Origin: Moraxellaceae bacterium
GTDB taxonomy: Bacteria > Pseudomonadota > Gammaproteobacteria > Pseudomonadales > Moraxellaceae
DNA: 64,000 bases
Assembly (NCBI GenBank): GCA_030646295.1
Contig: JAUSND010000003.1
Location: forward strand, 372,001-436,000
Direction of reading: 5' to 3'
Notes under the pieces: model-generated
What the model was told of the DNA's origin: nothing
The model's input: the letters and a program-made list of their open reading frames with translations, nothing else
Databases searched by the model: none
Position numbers and translations under genes: made by a program
Part shown: positions 34,540 to 44,485 of the stretch, in pieces
Position numbering within the stretch: the stretch's first letter is position 1
How the letters are laid out: every line of letters starts with the position of its first letter

Positions 34540-35429
34540 TATTTATTCAGGCTGACCATTAGCACACCGGCCAGTACCAGAGCTGTTCCGGCCATTTGCA
34601 TGCCTACCAGTGTTTCCCCCAGTACGGCATAACCCAGATAAAGCGTGGCGACAGGGCCGATGGCCCCGATCAGGGCCGCACGACTGGCGCCAATACGGCG
34701 AATGCCATTGGTCAGCATGGTGGCCGGAAGCACGGTACACACTATCGCAAGCGTAAGACCAAGCCCGAGTACCCGAGGGCTTACGGATAGCGCACTGAGT
34801 GGATTGACCAGCATGAAGTGCAGTACGCAGCACAGACTGGAGATGCTCAGGGTGATGCCGGTAAAGCGGTTAGCCCCCAGCCGCTGGATGATCTCGCCGG
34901 ACCCGACCAGATAGCAGGCATAGGCCAGGGCGCCACCAAATACCAGTGCCATGCCGAGAGCCAGATGTTCCCCCGCATTATGCACATCCGGCCAGACAAC
35001 CAGAGCCATACCGGCATAACTGACGCCGATGGCCAGCCAGGTCAGGCGATTGACCGGTCGTTTCAGCACAAAGGCGGTCAACAATACCGTCATGGTTGGA
35101 TAGAGGAACAACACCAGACGCTCAAGACCGGCACTGATGTATTGCAGGCCCATGAAGTCCAGCAGCGAGGCCATGTAATAGCCTGCAAACCCCAGCAGGA
35201 ACATGCTGCCCCAGTCGCGACGCGTCAGTGGCGTGGTGTTGCTGCGATGGCTGGCAACCAGCGCCATTACCAGGAAAAAGGGCAGGGCAAAGACCATGCG
35301 CAGGGTCAGCAGGGTGACCGGATCAACGGCTTCCTGGTAGGCCAGTTTGATGAAAATGGATTTGGTGGCAAAAAGTATGGCGGATGCCAGTACCAGAATG
35401 ATGCCAACAAGGGCTGGACGAAAGGGCAT
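34539..35429 (-). CDS. DMT-superfamily transporter (two EamA domains), second copy
   Basis: The 296-residue protein has ten predicted transmembrane helices in two EamA repeats: ATKSIFIKLAYQEAVDPVTL, LDFMGLQYISAGLERLVLFL and YPTMTVLLTAFVLKRPVNRL, then IRRIGASRAALIGAIGPVAT and LYLGYAVLGETLVGMQMAGT in the second half. It is only distantly like the 19919 protein. The export substrate is unknown. Upstream of it, 35430-35745 is the 316-base gap to pntAA: it holds the pntAA leader with an inverted repeat, three GGTTAC/GTAACC hexamers near 35526, 35554 and 35591, and no gene. Confidence 0.86.
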   Translation of the reverse strand: MPFRPALVGIILVLASAILFATKSIFIKLAYQEAVDPVTLLTLRMVFALPFFLVMALVASHRSNTTPLTRRDWGSMFLLGFAGYYMASLLDFMGLQYISAGLERLVLFLYPTMTVLLTAFVLKRPVNRLTWLAIGVSYAGMALVVWPDVHNAGEHLALGMALVFGGALAYACYLVGSGEIIQRLGANRFTGITLSISSLCCVLHFMLVNPLSALSVSPRVLGLGLTLAIVCTVLPATMLTNGIRRIGASRAALIGAIGPVATLYLGYAVLGETLVGMQMAGTALVLAGVLMVSLNK

Positions 35430-35679
35430 GTTGTGTCGGTCATCCGGACTTGAAGGGGTAGTTTAGCCCTTGGTGTCATGCCGATGGCAATCCCTGCAAG
35501 ATGATTTTCTTCAGTAAAGACGAAAGGTTACGACGATTGTCTGACAGAGGATGTAACCTGGGCTGACAAATATGTCGCCTGGCGGAAAAAGGTTACAAAT
35601 TCGACCGCCCGGTACTCACATTGCCCGTACCTCTGCTTTACAATCCGGGGCCTTTGCGTGTCGATACATTGACAAAACC

Positions 35680-35712
35680 GTCTGGTCATCAGGGATTAAT
35701 GCTTGACCAGAC
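35680..35712 (+). promoter_or_regulatory. Inverted repeat in the pnt operon leader
   Basis: GTCTGGTCA (35680-35688) and TGACCAGAC (35704-35712) form a perfect 9-bp inverted repeat with a 15-base spacer. A consensus TTGACA at 35669-35674 lies immediately upstream, and an ATTAAT in the spacer (35695-35700) could be its -10 box at a long 20-base distance. The repeat ends 33 bases before the pntAA start, so it could be an operator over the promoter or an mRNA hairpin. Confidence 0.4.
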
Positions 35713-35745
35713 TTTTCCAGAAGCTACCTGAGGTGAGGGTTGACC

Positions 35746-36876
35746 ATGCAAATTGGGATTCCAGCCGAAATCCTGGCGGGCGAAACTCGCGTTGCCGCGA
35801 CACCGGAAACGGTGAAAAAGTTTGCCCAGATGGGTTACAAGCTGGTCGTGCAGAGCGGAGCCGGACTGGCTGCCAGCTGCACTGACATGGCCTATGAAGA
35901 AGCCGGTGCCACCATTGCTGCTACGGCAGCAGATACAACCAGGGATGCAGACATTGTATTCAAGGTTGCCGCACCGACCGCTGATGAAGTGGCGAACTAC
36001 AAGCAGGGCGCCATCGTCCTCGCTGCTTTCGCACCCCACGCCAACCCGCATCTTGATGCTTATGCGGCACGCGGTCTGACCTGCGTGGCGATGGAGCTGA
36101 TTCCGCGCATCACGCGTGCGCAGAGTTCCGATATCCTGTCCTCGCAGGCTTCGCTCGCCGGCTACAAGGCCGTGCTGATCGCCGCCAACGAATACTCCGG
36201 CATGTTCCCCATGATGATGACGGCTGCCGGCACCATCAAACCGGCTCGTACCGTGATCCTCGGTGTGGGTGTGGCGGGCCTGCAGGCCATTGCCACCGCC
36301 AAGCGTCTCGGCGCCGTGGTGGAAGCTTCCGACATGCGTCCGGCTGCCAAGGAGCAGGTGGAGTCGCTGGGCGGCAAGTGGCTGGACGTACCCATGTCCG
36401 ATGAAGAAAAAGCCAAGGCGCTGGGTACGGGCGGTTATGCCTGGACACCTTCGCCGGAATACGTGCGCGATCAGGCCGTGATCGTCGACAAGGCCGTGTC
36501 TGCGGCCAACATCGTCATCACCACGGCACAGATTCCGGGCCGCAAGGCACCAGTGCTGATCAAGGCTGAAACCGTGGCCAAAATGAAGGCGGGTGCCGTC
36601 ATCATCGATATGGCCGTGTCTTCGGGCGGCAACGTCGAAGGCTCCAGGCTCGATGAAATCGTGGTCACTCCCAATGGCGTGAAGATTGTCGGTATCGGCA
36701 ATATTCCGGCCACTGTGGCAACAGAAGCCTCCGCGCTTTATGCCCGCAACATCTTCAATTTCCTCCAGCCCCAGCACGATAAGGAATCGCAGAGCCTGAA
36801 GCTCAATCGCGAGGACGAAATGGTCAAGCCGACGCTCATCGTCGACAACGGCCAAGTGCTGTACAAGAAGCCTTAA
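35746..36876 (+). CDS. pntAA: Proton-translocating NAD(P) transhydrogenase, alpha-1 (NAD-binding) subunit
   Basis: The 376-residue soluble dI domain binds NAD(H). It starts MQIGIPAEILAGETRVAATP and includes the AlaDH/PNT motifs VVQSGAGLAASCTDMAYEEA, MELIPRITRAQSSDILSSQA and the Rossmann VILGVGVAGLQAIATAKRLG. There are no transmembrane helices; in E. coli this domain is fused to the following membrane domain in PntA (510 residues). The ATG at 35746 has a GAGGTGAGGG ribosome-binding site, so the upstream TTG at 35740 was not used. pntAB follows after 12 bases. Confidence 0.95.
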   Translation: MQIGIPAEILAGETRVAATPETVKKFAQMGYKLVVQSGAGLAASCTDMAYEEAGATIAATAADTTRDADIVFKVAAPTADEVANYKQGAIVLAAFAPHANPHLDAYAARGLTCVAMELIPRITRAQSSDILSSQASLAGYKAVLIAANEYSGMFPMMMTAAGTIKPARTVILGVGVAGLQAIATAKRLGAVVEASDMRPAAKEQVESLGGKWLDVPMSDEEKAKALGTGGYAWTPSPEYVRDQAVIVDKAVSAANIVITTAQIPGRKAPVLIKAETVAKMKAGAVIIDMAVSSGGNVEGSRLDEIVVTPNGVKIVGIGNIPATVATEASALYARNIFNFLQPQHDKESQSLKLNREDEMVKPTLIVDNGQVLYKKP

Positions 36877-36888
36877 GGAGCGATAGCG

Positions 36889-37239
36889 ATGAACGAGTCT
36901 GTCGTCCAGGCTGCCACGCAGGCAGCCAATGTCGTGCAGCATGCTGCCGGCGTACCCTTTGTCAGTGTTTTCACCGTGTTTGTGCTCGCGATTTTCGTGG
37001 GCTACTACGTGGTATGGAGCGTGACGCCCGCCCTGCACACACCGCTGATGGCGGTGACCAATGCGTTGTCCGGCATCATCGTCGTGGGCGCCATGCTGCA
37101 GGCCGTAACCTTTGATGGTCAGTTGACGGCAACTACTTATCTCGGTGCCGTCGCCGTGTTCTTTGCATGCATCAACATCTTCGGTGGCTTTGCGGTGACC
37201 GGACGTATGTTGGACATGTTCAAGAAAAAGAAGAAGTAA
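36889..37239 (+). CDS. pntAB: NAD(P) transhydrogenase, alpha-2 membrane subunit
   Basis: The 116-residue protein supplies the alpha part of the proton channel. It has about four hydrophobic segments, including [40 protein letters not shown] and [18 protein letters not shown], and ends in a basic FKKKKK. The split of the alpha subunit into PntAA and PntAB is as in Rhodospirillum and many other proteobacteria. It lies between pntAA and pntB with 12-base spacers. Confidence 0.95.
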   Translation: MNESVVQAATQAANVVQHAAGVPFVSVFTVFVLAIFVGYYVVWSVTPALHTPLMAVTNALSGIIVVGAMLQAVTFDGQLTATTYLGAVAVFFACINIFGGFAVTGRMLDMFKKKKK

Positions 37240-37251
37240 GGAGCCGACAAT

Positions 37252-38670
37252 ATGGAAAACCTCGCGCAATACGCGGACTGGGCTTATCTGATTGGCGCCA
37301 TCCTCTTCATCCTTGCCCTGCGTGGCTTGTCTTCGCCGGCTTCGGCCATCATGGGTAATCGCTACGGCATGATCGGCATGGGTCTGGCTGTCGCTGCGAC
37401 CTTTGTGGTTGTCGGCAGCCTGCATGGCGGCGCCGTTGCGCTCAAGCCGGCCTACGCCCTGATTCTCGGCGCCATGGTGCTGGGTGCAGTTATCGGTATC
37501 TATCGCGCCAAGACCGTGCCGATGACGCAGATGCCGGAAACCGTGGCCATGATGCATTCGCTGGTGGGTCTCTCCGCCGTGCTGATTGCCATTGCTGCCG
37601 TGCTGAATCCGTCCAGCCATCATGATGCGATTCATCGCTTTGAGCTCTTCGTGGGCTGCTTCATCGGTGCCATCACTTTCTCGGCTTCTGTGTTTGCCTA
37701 CGGCAAGCTGGCCGCGAAGAAGTGGGCCAAGTCCATGAAAGGCGGCTGGGTCAAGCCTGTGCAGATCGTGCTGGCTCTCGGCATGCTGGGCTTCGGTGCC
37801 GGTTACTTCTTCACCGAAAGCATGAACTACTTCTACGCCATGACCGCCTGTGCGCTGGTGTTGGGTTATTTCTGGATCGGTCCTATCGGCGGTGGCGACA
37901 TGCCCGTCGTGGTGTCCCTGCTGAACTCCTTCTCGGGTTGGGCGGCGGCCGGTATCGGCTTTACCCTTAACAACTCCATGCTGATTATTGCAGGTTCCCT
38001 GGTGGGTTCTTCCGGCGCGATTCTGTCGTACGTGATGTGTCGCGCCATGAACCGCTCGCTGTTCAATGTGCTCTTCGGTGGTTTTGGCGCTGCTGCTGCC
38101 GGTGCTGCTGACGATGGCGAGAAGAAGGAAAAGAACTACCGTGCCGGGTCACCGGAAGATGCGGCCTTCATGATGAGCAATGCCGACTCTGTCGTGATTG
38201 TTCCTGGTTACGGTCTGGCCCAAGCCCGTGCACAGAATGCCGTGAAAGAACTTGGTGATCTGCTCAAGGAAAAAGGCGTGAAGGTGAGCTATGCCATTCA
38301 CCCGGTTGCGGGTCGTATGCCTGGTCACATGAACGTACTGTTGGCCGAAGCCGATGTGCCCTATGAAGACGTGAAGGAAATGGATGAAATCAATTCTGAT
38401 TTCGCCGCTACCGACGTGGTCCTCATCATCGGTGCCAATGACGTGGTTAACCCTGCCGCGAAGAATGATCCAAGCTCGCCGATTTACGGCATGCCGATCC
38501 TCGAGGCCCAGCGTGCCCGTACCGTGATGGTGATCAAGCGTTCGATGAACCCGGGTTATGCCGGTCTCGACAACGACATCTTCTATATGGACAAGACCAT
38601 GATGATTTTTGGTGATGCCAAGAAGGTTGCCGAAGATATCCTCAAAGGTCTGAGTGGTGGCGGTCACTGA
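37252..38670 (+). CDS. pntB: NAD(P) transhydrogenase, beta subunit
   Basis: The 472-residue protein has about nine transmembrane helices (domain II) followed by a soluble NADP-binding domain III. Domain III shows VVIVPGYGLAQARAQNAVKE, YAIHPVAGRMPGHMNVLLAE, ATDVVLIIGANDVVNPAAKN and VIKRSMNPGYAGLDNDIFY, all characteristic. With PntAA and PntAB it couples proton flow to reduction of NADP by NADH. The gene ends at a strong terminator. Confidence 0.97.
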   Translation: MENLAQYADWAYLIGAILFILALRGLSSPASAIMGNRYGMIGMGLAVAATFVVVGSLHGGAVALKPAYALILGAMVLGAVIGIYRAKTVPMTQMPETVAMMHSLVGLSAVLIAIAAVLNPSSHHDAIHRFELFVGCFIGAITFSASVFAYGKLAAKKWAKSMKGGWVKPVQIVLALGMLGFGAGYFFTESMNYFYAMTACALVLGYFWIGPIGGGDMPVVVSLLNSFSGWAAAGIGFTLNNSMLIIAGSLVGSSGAILSYVMCRAMNRSLFNVLFGGFGAAAAGAADDGEKKEKNYRAGSPEDAAFMMSNADSVVIVPGYGLAQARAQNAVKELGDLLKEKGVKVSYAIHPVAGRMPGHMNVLLAEADVPYEDVKEMDEINSDFAATDVVLIIGANDVVNPAAKNDPSSPIYGMPILEAQRARTVMVIKRSMNPGYAGLDNDIFYMDKTMMIFGDAKKVAEDILKGLSGGGH

Positions 38671-38683
38671 TCGCTGCTGATTT

Positions 38684-38713
38684 ACAAAAAGGCGCCTCCA
38701 GGCGCCTTTTTGT
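38684..38713 (+). terminator. Terminator of pntAA-pntAB-pntB
   Basis: ACAAAAAGGCGCCT (38684-38697) pairs with AGGCGCCTTTTTGT (38700-38713) around a two-base loop. The same AAAAAGGCGCCT core is used again at 39726-39765. Confidence 0.92.
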
Positions 38714-38805
38714 TATCCGGATTTTTTACTTGGCAGCCAGCAGGGTCAGGCAGAGAATCATAAGCCTGTGCTTTTCACCCCAAAATTCTCATTGGAGCAA
38801 TGATC

Positions 38806-39309
38806 ATGACTTTTTCCATTTACGAGGCTTCGGTCCCGGTTTTTCGTCAGATGCTTGGCAGCCTGTCCAGTTTGCTGCACAAGGCAGAGGCTCATGCCAA
38901 GGCTAATTGCATGGATGTGAATGAGCTGCTTGAGGCCTCCCTGGCACCGGACATGTTTTCGTTCACCCGCCAGATCCAGATTGCCTGTGACCATGCCAAG
39001 GGCTGTGCTGCCAGGCTGGCTGGCGTTGATAACCCGAAGTTCGAAGACACGGAGAAAACCGTTGCCGAACTGCAGGAACGTATCCGCAAGACCCTGGAGT
39101 TTGTGAATGGCGTGAAGCCGGACCAGTTTGCCGGTGCTGAAGATCGCGACATCAAGCTGGTCTTTCCCTGGGCAACGTATGACTTCAAGGGCAGTCGTTA
39201 TCTGACCTACTGGGCACTGCCCAACTTCTTTTTCCATGCCACGACAGCGTACGACCTGTTGCGCTACAAGGGCGTGCCTGTTGGCAAGGCCGACTTTCTG
39301 GGGCAATAA
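38806..39309 (+). CDS. DUF1993 family protein
   Basis: The 167-residue protein reads MTFSIYEASVPVFRQMLGSL at the start, then ANCMDVNELLEASLAPDMFS with FTRQIQIACDHAKGCAARLA, and ends YWALPNFFFHATTAYDLLRY with KGVPVGKADFLG. This is the DUF1993 pattern, a DinB-like four-helix bundle fold; the role is unknown. The ATG at 38806 is eight bases from a GGAG and is preferred to the ATG at 38800, which lies only two bases from it. Confidence 0.87.
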   Translation: MTFSIYEASVPVFRQMLGSLSSLLHKAEAHAKANCMDVNELLEASLAPDMFSFTRQIQIACDHAKGCAARLAGVDNPKFEDTEKTVAELQERIRKTLEFVNGVKPDQFAGAEDRDIKLVFPWATYDFKGSRYLTYWALPNFFFHATTAYDLLRYKGVPVGKADFLGQ

Positions 39310-39393
39310 GACCAACATGCGTCTGGCTGACATGAATCATGGCGACCCGCTTGATTCGGGTCCACAATGAGACATCAACTTGCAGGAGGCCTT

Positions 39394-39717
39394 ATGAGTA
39401 CTGAAGCTCGCGACACCTTGTTGCACATGAAATCGGAGTACGAGCGTCGTATTGCCGGGATACGTGCAGAGCTGGAGCACAAGAATGCTCCGGTGGAAGC
39501 TGATTTTGCCGAGCAGGTGACCCAGCGTGAGAATGATGATGTCTTGACCAGTCTTCAGGCTGAGGCTGAGGCCGAGCTGGCCAAGGTTATGGCAGCTCTG
39601 GTGCGTGTGGACCGTAACGCCTACGGGGTATGCGTGAAGTGCGGAGCCCACGTGGCACCTGAACGCCTGAAGGCTCTGCCGCAGGCTGACATCTGTCAGG
39701 ATTGTGCAGGCATTTGA
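39394..39717 (+). CDS. TraR/DksA-type C4 zinc-finger protein
   Basis: The 107-residue protein has an N-terminal coiled coil (MKSEYERRIAGIRAELEHKN, LQAEAEAELAKVMAALVRVD) and a C4 zinc finger (YGVCVKCGAHVAPERLKALP, then CQDC), the DksA/TraR architecture. Full-length DksA is about 150 residues; this short form lacks part of the N-terminal region. Family members bind in the secondary channel of RNA polymerase and modify initiation with ppGpp. The acidic tip DDV rather than DxxDxA makes activity uncertain. A strong AGGAGG ribosome-binding site precedes the ATG at 39394. Confidence 0.88.
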   Translation: MSTEARDTLLHMKSEYERRIAGIRAELEHKNAPVEADFAEQVTQRENDDVLTSLQAEAEAELAKVMAALVRVDRNAYGVCVKCGAHVAPERLKALPQADICQDCAGI

Positions 39718-39725
39718 GTACCTAT

Positions 39726-39765
39726 TGACATGAAAAAGGCGCCTGAAGGCGCCTTTTTCATGTCA
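39726..39765. terminator. Bidirectional terminator between the DksA-like gene and metG
   Basis: A perfect 19-bp stem, TGACATGAAAAAGGCGCCT (39726-39744) with AGGCGCCTTTTTCATGTCA (39747-39765), closes on a two-base loop. It serves both converging genes. Confidence 0.93.
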
Positions 39766-39772
39766 TGAAGGC

Positions 39773-41827
39773 TTACTTCACCTTCATCCCGGCAGTGGCT
39801 CCATCATCCGGCGAGAGGATGAAAATATCCGAACCACCGGGGCCGGCGGCCAGCACCATTCCCTCGGACATGCCGAACTTCATCTTGCGTGGAGTCAGGT
39901 TGGCGACCATCACAGTCAGGCGGCCAATCAGCTTTTCAGGCTCAGGATAGGCGCTCTTGATGCCGGCAAAGACATTGCGTGTTTGGTCTTCGCCAATGTC
40001 CAGAGTCAGCTGCAGCAACTTGTCGGCGCCATTCACATGCTGCGCATTGACGATGCGTGCCACGCGCAGATCCACTTTCATGAAATCATCAATGCTGATT
40101 TCTGTTGTCTGCTCTGGTTCGGCCGGCTTTGCTGCAGCGACGGGGGCCCCAGTCGGGGTTGCCACCAGGTTTTCCTTTGAAGCGTCGACCATGGCGTCCA
40201 CTTTTTCCTTTTCGATACGGGTCATCAGGGGCTGGAAGGCATTGATGGTGTGATTCACCAGCAGTTGTTCACGCGACTCCCATTCAAAACCGCTTATGTT
40301 CAGGAAGCTGGCGCTGGCTGCACTGGTCGCAGGAAGGATCGGCGACAGATACACCATCAACTGGCGGAACAGGTTGATACCGACCGAGCAGACTTCCTGC
40401 ACTTCAGCATCCTTGCCTTCCACCTTGGCCAAGGCCCAAGGCTTCTTTTCATCAATGTACTGGTTCGCACGATCAGCCAGCGCCATGATTTCGCGAACGG
40501 CGCGGCCGAAATCACGGTTCTCGTAATGCAGGGCAATGCTTTCGCCGGCATCAATGAACTCGTTCAGCAGTACGGGCTCTGCGCAGCTGGCAGTGAGACG
40601 GCCATCGAACTTCTTGTTGATGAATCCGGCACAACGGCTGGCAATATTGACCACCTTGCCCACCAGATCCGAATTCACGCGCGCGGTGAAGTCATCGAGA
40701 CTCAGGTCAATGTCTTCCACGGTGCCGGAGAGCTTGGCTGCAAAGTAGTAGCGCAGATACTCCGGGTTCAGGCTGTCCAGATAGGTACGGGCCTTGATGA
40801 AGGTGCCGCGTGACTTGGACATTTTCTGGCCATTCACGGTCAGGAAACCATGAGCGCAGATTGCCGTCGGTTTACGGAAGCCGGCACCTTCGAGCATGGC
40901 CGGCCAGAACAGTGCGTGGAAGTACACGATGTCCTTGCCGATAAAGTGGTAAAGCTCGGTGGTGCTGTCTTCTTTCCAGAATTCGTCAAAGTTCAATGCC
41001 GGATTCTTGTTGCACAGATTCTTGAAGCTGGCCATGTAGCCTATTGGAGCATCCAGCCAGACATAGAAATACTTGCCGGGTGCATCGGGAATCTCGAAGC
41101 CGAAGTAGGGCGCATCGCGGGAAATGTCCCAGTCGTTCAGTCCGGCCTCAAACCATTCGTCCAGCTTGTTGGCTACTTCGGGCTGCAGACGTCCTGATTT
41201 CTCGCGGTCCTGCAGGAAGGCGGCAAAGTCGGGCAGCTTGAAGAAGTAATGAATCGACTCCTTCTCCACCGGGGTGGCTCCGGAAATAGTGGAGTAGGGG
41301 TTCTTCAGTTCGGTGGCAGCATAGGTGGCACCGCAGACTTCACAGGAGTCGCCGTACTGGTCCTTGGCGTTGCACTTGGGGCAGTCACCCTTGATGAAAC
41401 GGTCGGCCAGGAACATCTGTTTTTCCGGGTCGAACAGCTGGCGAACCGGGCGTGTGGCGATATGGCCGCCGTCACGGTTTTTCAGGTAGATGAACGATGA
41501 GAACTCGCGGTTTTCGTCGGAGTGCGTCGAGTGGTAATTATCAAAGCGGATCAGGAAGTCGGCAAAGTCGCGCTCGTGATCGGCCTTGACGTCGGCAATC
41601 TGCTGCTCCGGGGTTACACCATTCTGTTCCGCCTTGAGCATGATGGCGGTGCCATGCGCATCGTCGGCACAGACGTAATGCACTTCATGACCCCGGGCAC
41701 GCTGGAAGCGGACCCAGATGTCGGTCTGGATGTACTCAACGAGATGGCCCAGGTGAATGGGGCCATTGGCGTAGGGCAGGGCACTGGTGACAAGGATGCG
41801 CCGCTGGTTTGTCTGAGGTTGGCTCAT
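39773..41827 (-). CDS. metG: Methionyl-tRNA synthetase
   Basis: The 684-residue class I enzyme has the HIGH-type motif [19 protein letters not shown], a zinc knuckle ([20 protein letters not shown]), the KMSKS loop ([19 protein letters not shown]), an anticodon domain, and a C-terminal tRNA-binding EMAP-like domain ([39 protein letters not shown]-like [20 protein letters not shown]). Length is that of the dimeric E. coli enzyme. A TATGAT (minus strand, 41868-41863) could be its -10 box. apbC is divergent, 165 bases away, a conserved arrangement. Confidence 0.97.
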   Translation of the reverse strand: MSQPQTNQRRILVTSALPYANGPIHLGHLVEYIQTDIWVRFQRARGHEVHYVCADDAHGTAIMLKAEQNGVTPEQQIADVKADHERDFADFLIRFDNYHSTHSDENREFSSFIYLKNRDGGHIATRPVRQLFDPEKQMFLADRFIKGDCPKCNAKDQYGDSCEVCGATYAATELKNPYSTISGATPVEKESIHYFFKLPDFAAFLQDREKSGRLQPEVANKLDEWFEAGLNDWDISRDAPYFGFEIPDAPGKYFYVWLDAPIGYMASFKNLCNKNPALNFDEFWKEDSTTELYHFIGKDIVYFHALFWPAMLEGAGFRKPTAICAHGFLTVNGQKMSKSRGTFIKARTYLDSLNPEYLRYYFAAKLSGTVEDIDLSLDDFTARVNSDLVGKVVNIASRCAGFINKKFDGRLTASCAEPVLLNEFIDAGESIALHYENRDFGRAVREIMALADRANQYIDEKKPWALAKVEGKDAEVQEVCSVGINLFRQLMVYLSPILPATSAASASFLNISGFEWESREQLLVNHTINAFQPLMTRIEKEKVDAMVDASKENLVATPTGAPVAAAKPAEPEQTTEISIDDFMKVDLRVARIVNAQHVNGADKLLQLTLDIGEDQTRNVFAGIKSAYPEPEKLIGRLTVMVANLTPRKMKFGMSEGMVLAAGPGGSDIFILSPDDGATAGMKVK

Positions 41828-41992
41828 GGCTCTGGCTAGGGGTCGTAACTGGAAAGGCCGTAATCATACCGGAAACGGGGTGGAATCAGGGGAAAAACCC
41901 GAATAACTGCATGGCTTTGGCTGTCCTCATTTGCTGGCTCTGTCGCAGGTGTCCGGCTAGGATACGCTCCCGAATGATTCCCCTGTTTCCGG

Positions 41993-43078
41993 ATGACTGC
42001 CGTGACCGATCTTGCTGCTGTAAAGGCTTCCCTTGGCCGTGTTCAGGACCCTCTGTTGCACCAGTCCCTGCTGGATCTGGGCTGGCTGGAAAAGGTAGTG
42101 CTGGACGGTGATACCGTTCTGGTGGATCTGGCGCCGACTTATGCCGGTGCAGCGGAGGAATTGCGTCCATTGCTGCTGGAGGCGCTTGATGCCCTGGGTG
42201 TGGGGCAACTGGGCATGCGCGAGAAAGCAGTGATTCCGCGGGTAAAGCCGCAGGGCACGGTGCCGGCACTGGAACGGGTGAAGAACGTGATCGCCGTGTC
42301 GTCCGGCAAGGGCGGTGTGGGCAAGTCCACCACTGCGGTCAATCTGGCGCTGGCGCTCGCGGCTGAAGGTGCGCGGGTTGGCATGCTGGATGCTGATATC
42401 TATGGGCCGAGCCTGCCCATGATGCTGGGTATTCCCACCGGTACCCGTCCACAGGTGAAGGATGAGGCCTGGTTTGTGCCTGTCCAGGCACATGGCATTG
42501 AGGCCATGTCCATCGGCTTTCTGCTGGATGGCGATAACTCCCCCGTGGTCTGGCGCGGCCCCAAGGCAACCGGTGCCCTGATGCAGTTGCTGCAGCAGAC
42601 GCTCTGGAGCGATCTGGACTTTCTCATCGTCGACATGCCTCCTGGAACCGGCGACATCGCCCTGACGCTGGCACAGCGGGTGCCGGTAGCCGGTGCCGTG
42701 ATTGTTACCACGCCTCAGGACATTGCCCTGCTGGACGCCAAAAAAGGTGTGGAGATGTTCCGCAAGGTGGAGATTCCGGTGCTGGGTGTGGTGGAGAACA
42801 TGTCCCTGCACATCTGTTCGAACTGTGGTCATGCCGAACCGATCTTTGGCAGCGGTGGCGGCGAGCGGATTGCACGGGACTACCAGACCGAGTTGCTGGG
42901 CCAGATGCCACTGGATGCCCATATCCGTGAACAGGCAGACAGCGGCACGCCGACTGTAGTGGCGGCGCCGGATTCGGATCTGGCCAGTTGCTACCGGGCC
43001 ATTGCCCGCAAGGTGGGCGCGGCGGTGGCGCTGGCATCCCATCGTGACCCCAAGCGCATCAATATCGTCTTCGAATAA
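41993..43078 (+). CDS. apbC: Mrp/ApbC iron-sulfur cluster carrier P-loop ATPase
   Basis: The 361-residue protein has an N-terminal MIP18-like region (residues 1-80, [18 protein letters not shown]), a deviant Walker A ([20 protein letters not shown]), [19 protein letters not shown], the switch [20 protein letters not shown] and the CxxC cluster-binding [19 protein letters not shown]. It binds and transfers 4Fe-4S clusters to apoproteins. The length and divergent position next to metG match gammaproteobacterial Mrp/ApbC. The gene is followed by dcd after 55 bases. Confidence 0.95.
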   Translation: MTAVTDLAAVKASLGRVQDPLLHQSLLDLGWLEKVVLDGDTVLVDLAPTYAGAAEELRPLLLEALDALGVGQLGMREKAVIPRVKPQGTVPALERVKNVIAVSSGKGGVGKSTTAVNLALALAAEGARVGMLDADIYGPSLPMMLGIPTGTRPQVKDEAWFVPVQAHGIEAMSIGFLLDGDNSPVVWRGPKATGALMQLLQQTLWSDLDFLIVDMPPGTGDIALTLAQRVPVAGAVIVTTPQDIALLDAKKGVEMFRKVEIPVLGVVENMSLHICSNCGHAEPIFGSGGGERIARDYQTELLGQMPLDAHIREQADSGTPTVVAAPDSDLASCYRAIARKVGAAVALASHRDPKRINIVFE

Positions 43079-43133
43079 GCGATGGTATGATTGCCGACCT
43101 TTATTTCCTTCCAATAACGTCAGGGAAACCCGG

Positions 43134-43700
43134 ATGAGCATCAAGGCAGACAAGTGGATACGCCGCATGGCCGAACAGCACGGCATGATCGAGCCCTACG
43201 AGCCCGGTCAGGTGCGTGAGGTGAATGGCCAGAAGATCATTTCCTATGGCGTGTCCAGCTATGGCTACGATGTGCGCTGCTCTAACGAGTTCAAGGTGTT
43301 CACCAACGTCTATTCGGCAACGGTCGACCCCAAGGCCTTTGATGAAAAAAGCTTTGTCGATATCCAGTCTGATGTTTGCATCATTCCCCCGAATTCGTTT
43401 GCACTGGCCCGTACGGTTGAGTACTTCCGTATTCCACGCAGCGTGCTGACGATTTGCCTGGGCAAGTCCACTTACGCACGTTGCGGCATCATTGTTAACG
43501 TGACGCCACTGGAGCCGGAGTGGGAGGGGCATGTGACACTGGAGTTCTCCAATACCACCAATCTGCCAGCCAAGATTTACGCCAATGAAGGTGTGGCCCA
43601 GATGCTGTTCTTTGAAAGCGATGAGGTTTGCGAGACGTCGTACAAGGATCGTGGCGGCAAGTATCAGGGGCAGAGGGGCGTTACGCTGCCTCGTACCTGA
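43134..43700 (+). CDS. dcd: dCTP deaminase
   Basis: The 188-residue homotrimeric enzyme converts dCTP to dUTP and ammonia, feeding dTTP synthesis. It starts [20 protein letters not shown] and carries [40 protein letters not shown], the active-site [20 protein letters not shown] with [20 protein letters not shown], and [19 protein letters not shown]. The frame is open from 43002 inside apbC, but the family begins at the ATG on 43134. It ends at a terminator shared with the convergent DUF3108 gene. Confidence 0.97.
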   Translation: MSIKADKWIRRMAEQHGMIEPYEPGQVREVNGQKIISYGVSSYGYDVRCSNEFKVFTNVYSATVDPKAFDEKSFVDIQSDVCIIPPNSFALARTVEYFRIPRSVLTICLGKSTYARCGIIVNVTPLEPEWEGHVTLEFSNTTNLPAKIYANEGVAQMLFFESDEVCETSYKDRGGKYQGQRGVTLPRT

Positions 43701-43709
43701 TATTGAGAG

Positions 43710-43744
43710 AATAAAAAACGGCCCTTTAAGGGCCGTTTTTTATT
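43710..43744. terminator. Bidirectional terminator between dcd and the DUF3108 gene
   Basis: AATAAAAAACGGCCC (43710-43724) pairs with GGGCCGTTTTTTATT (43730-43744) around TTTAA, with A and T runs on the outer stem. Confidence 0.92.
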
Positions 43745-43753
43745 GGAGAGTTT

Positions 43754-44476
43754 TTACTGGACTGCAGTTGATGTGGCAGGTATCTCAGTCTGAGCAATGG
43801 CACCATTGAGTGCACTGAGTTCAAGCACGTACATCGCACCATCATCATCCTGCACTACCTTGGCAGGAATGAAGTTCATGTCACGGGCCAGCCATAAGGT
43901 CGTCTGGCGATCCGGGTCATCATGCAGGCGCTTGATGCGAACAGTGTTGATCTTGCCGAAAGGGGTCGTGATTATTTCGTCGCCCTCAACCTTGAACTTC
44001 TGCTCGCGCAGGCTCTTTGGATCAGCCAGGAAGTAGGAGACTGGGAGTTTGCCAAGATCGGCAATATCCCTGCGCATTTGTATTTCAAGATTGAGTGGGT
44101 CTACTGCCCCGGCACGCAATACATACTGCCCTTTTTTGTCATCCCGCATTGTGGATGCTTGCCGGGTTTTCCAGTTGAAGTTCACTTCAGCATGCTTGCT
44201 GATGATGAGTACCTTGTGCCGGCGCTGATAGCGCAGGGGGCTGACGGTTTTGCCGTCAAAGTTGAAATCACTGGTCTCGGTGGCGGTTGCCATGGGGGTG
44301 GTGGCGGTGAATGTATACCGCCAGCTCTTGCCGGATTTCTTTTCCAGGATGCGGGTGGCAGTCCCCGTCAGCTTGTTGTCCAGATTGAAGTGGTAGCTGG
44401 CGGAGTAGGGGCTGAGTTCAATTGCCTGCAAAAGCGGGCTGGCGATCAGCAGGAGAGAGGCAAACAAAATACGCAT
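43754..44476 (-). CDS. DUF3108 periplasmic protein
   Basis: The 240-residue protein has a signal peptide (MRILFASLLLIASPLLQAIE) and a DUF3108 beta-rich body: SPYSASYHFNLDNKLTGTAT, WRYTFTATTPMATATETSDF, PLRYQRRHKVLIISKHAEVN and TLWLARDMNFIPAKVVQDDD. It probably binds a lipid or acts in envelope maintenance; function unproved. Linkage to purM-purN is conserved in related genomes. It lies nine bases after purN on the same strand, so it is probably the third gene of the purM-purN operon. Confidence 0.86.
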   Translation of the reverse strand: MRILFASLLLIASPLLQAIELSPYSASYHFNLDNKLTGTATRILEKKSGKSWRYTFTATTPMATATETSDFNFDGKTVSPLRYQRRHKVLIISKHAEVNFNWKTRQASTMRDDKKGQYVLRAGAVDPLNLEIQMRRDIADLGKLPVSYFLADPKSLREQKFKVEGDEIITTPFGKINTVRIKRLHDDPDRQTTLWLARDMNFIPAKVVQDDDGAMYVLELSALNGAIAQTEIPATSTAVQ

Positions 44477-44485
44477 GGGACATCC

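Noticed and set aside
35689-37635. 648-codon minus-strand open frame
   Set aside because: It lies antisense to pntAA, pntAB and part of pntB, all of which match conserved families. The product is His/Gly-rich, typical of a shadow frame.
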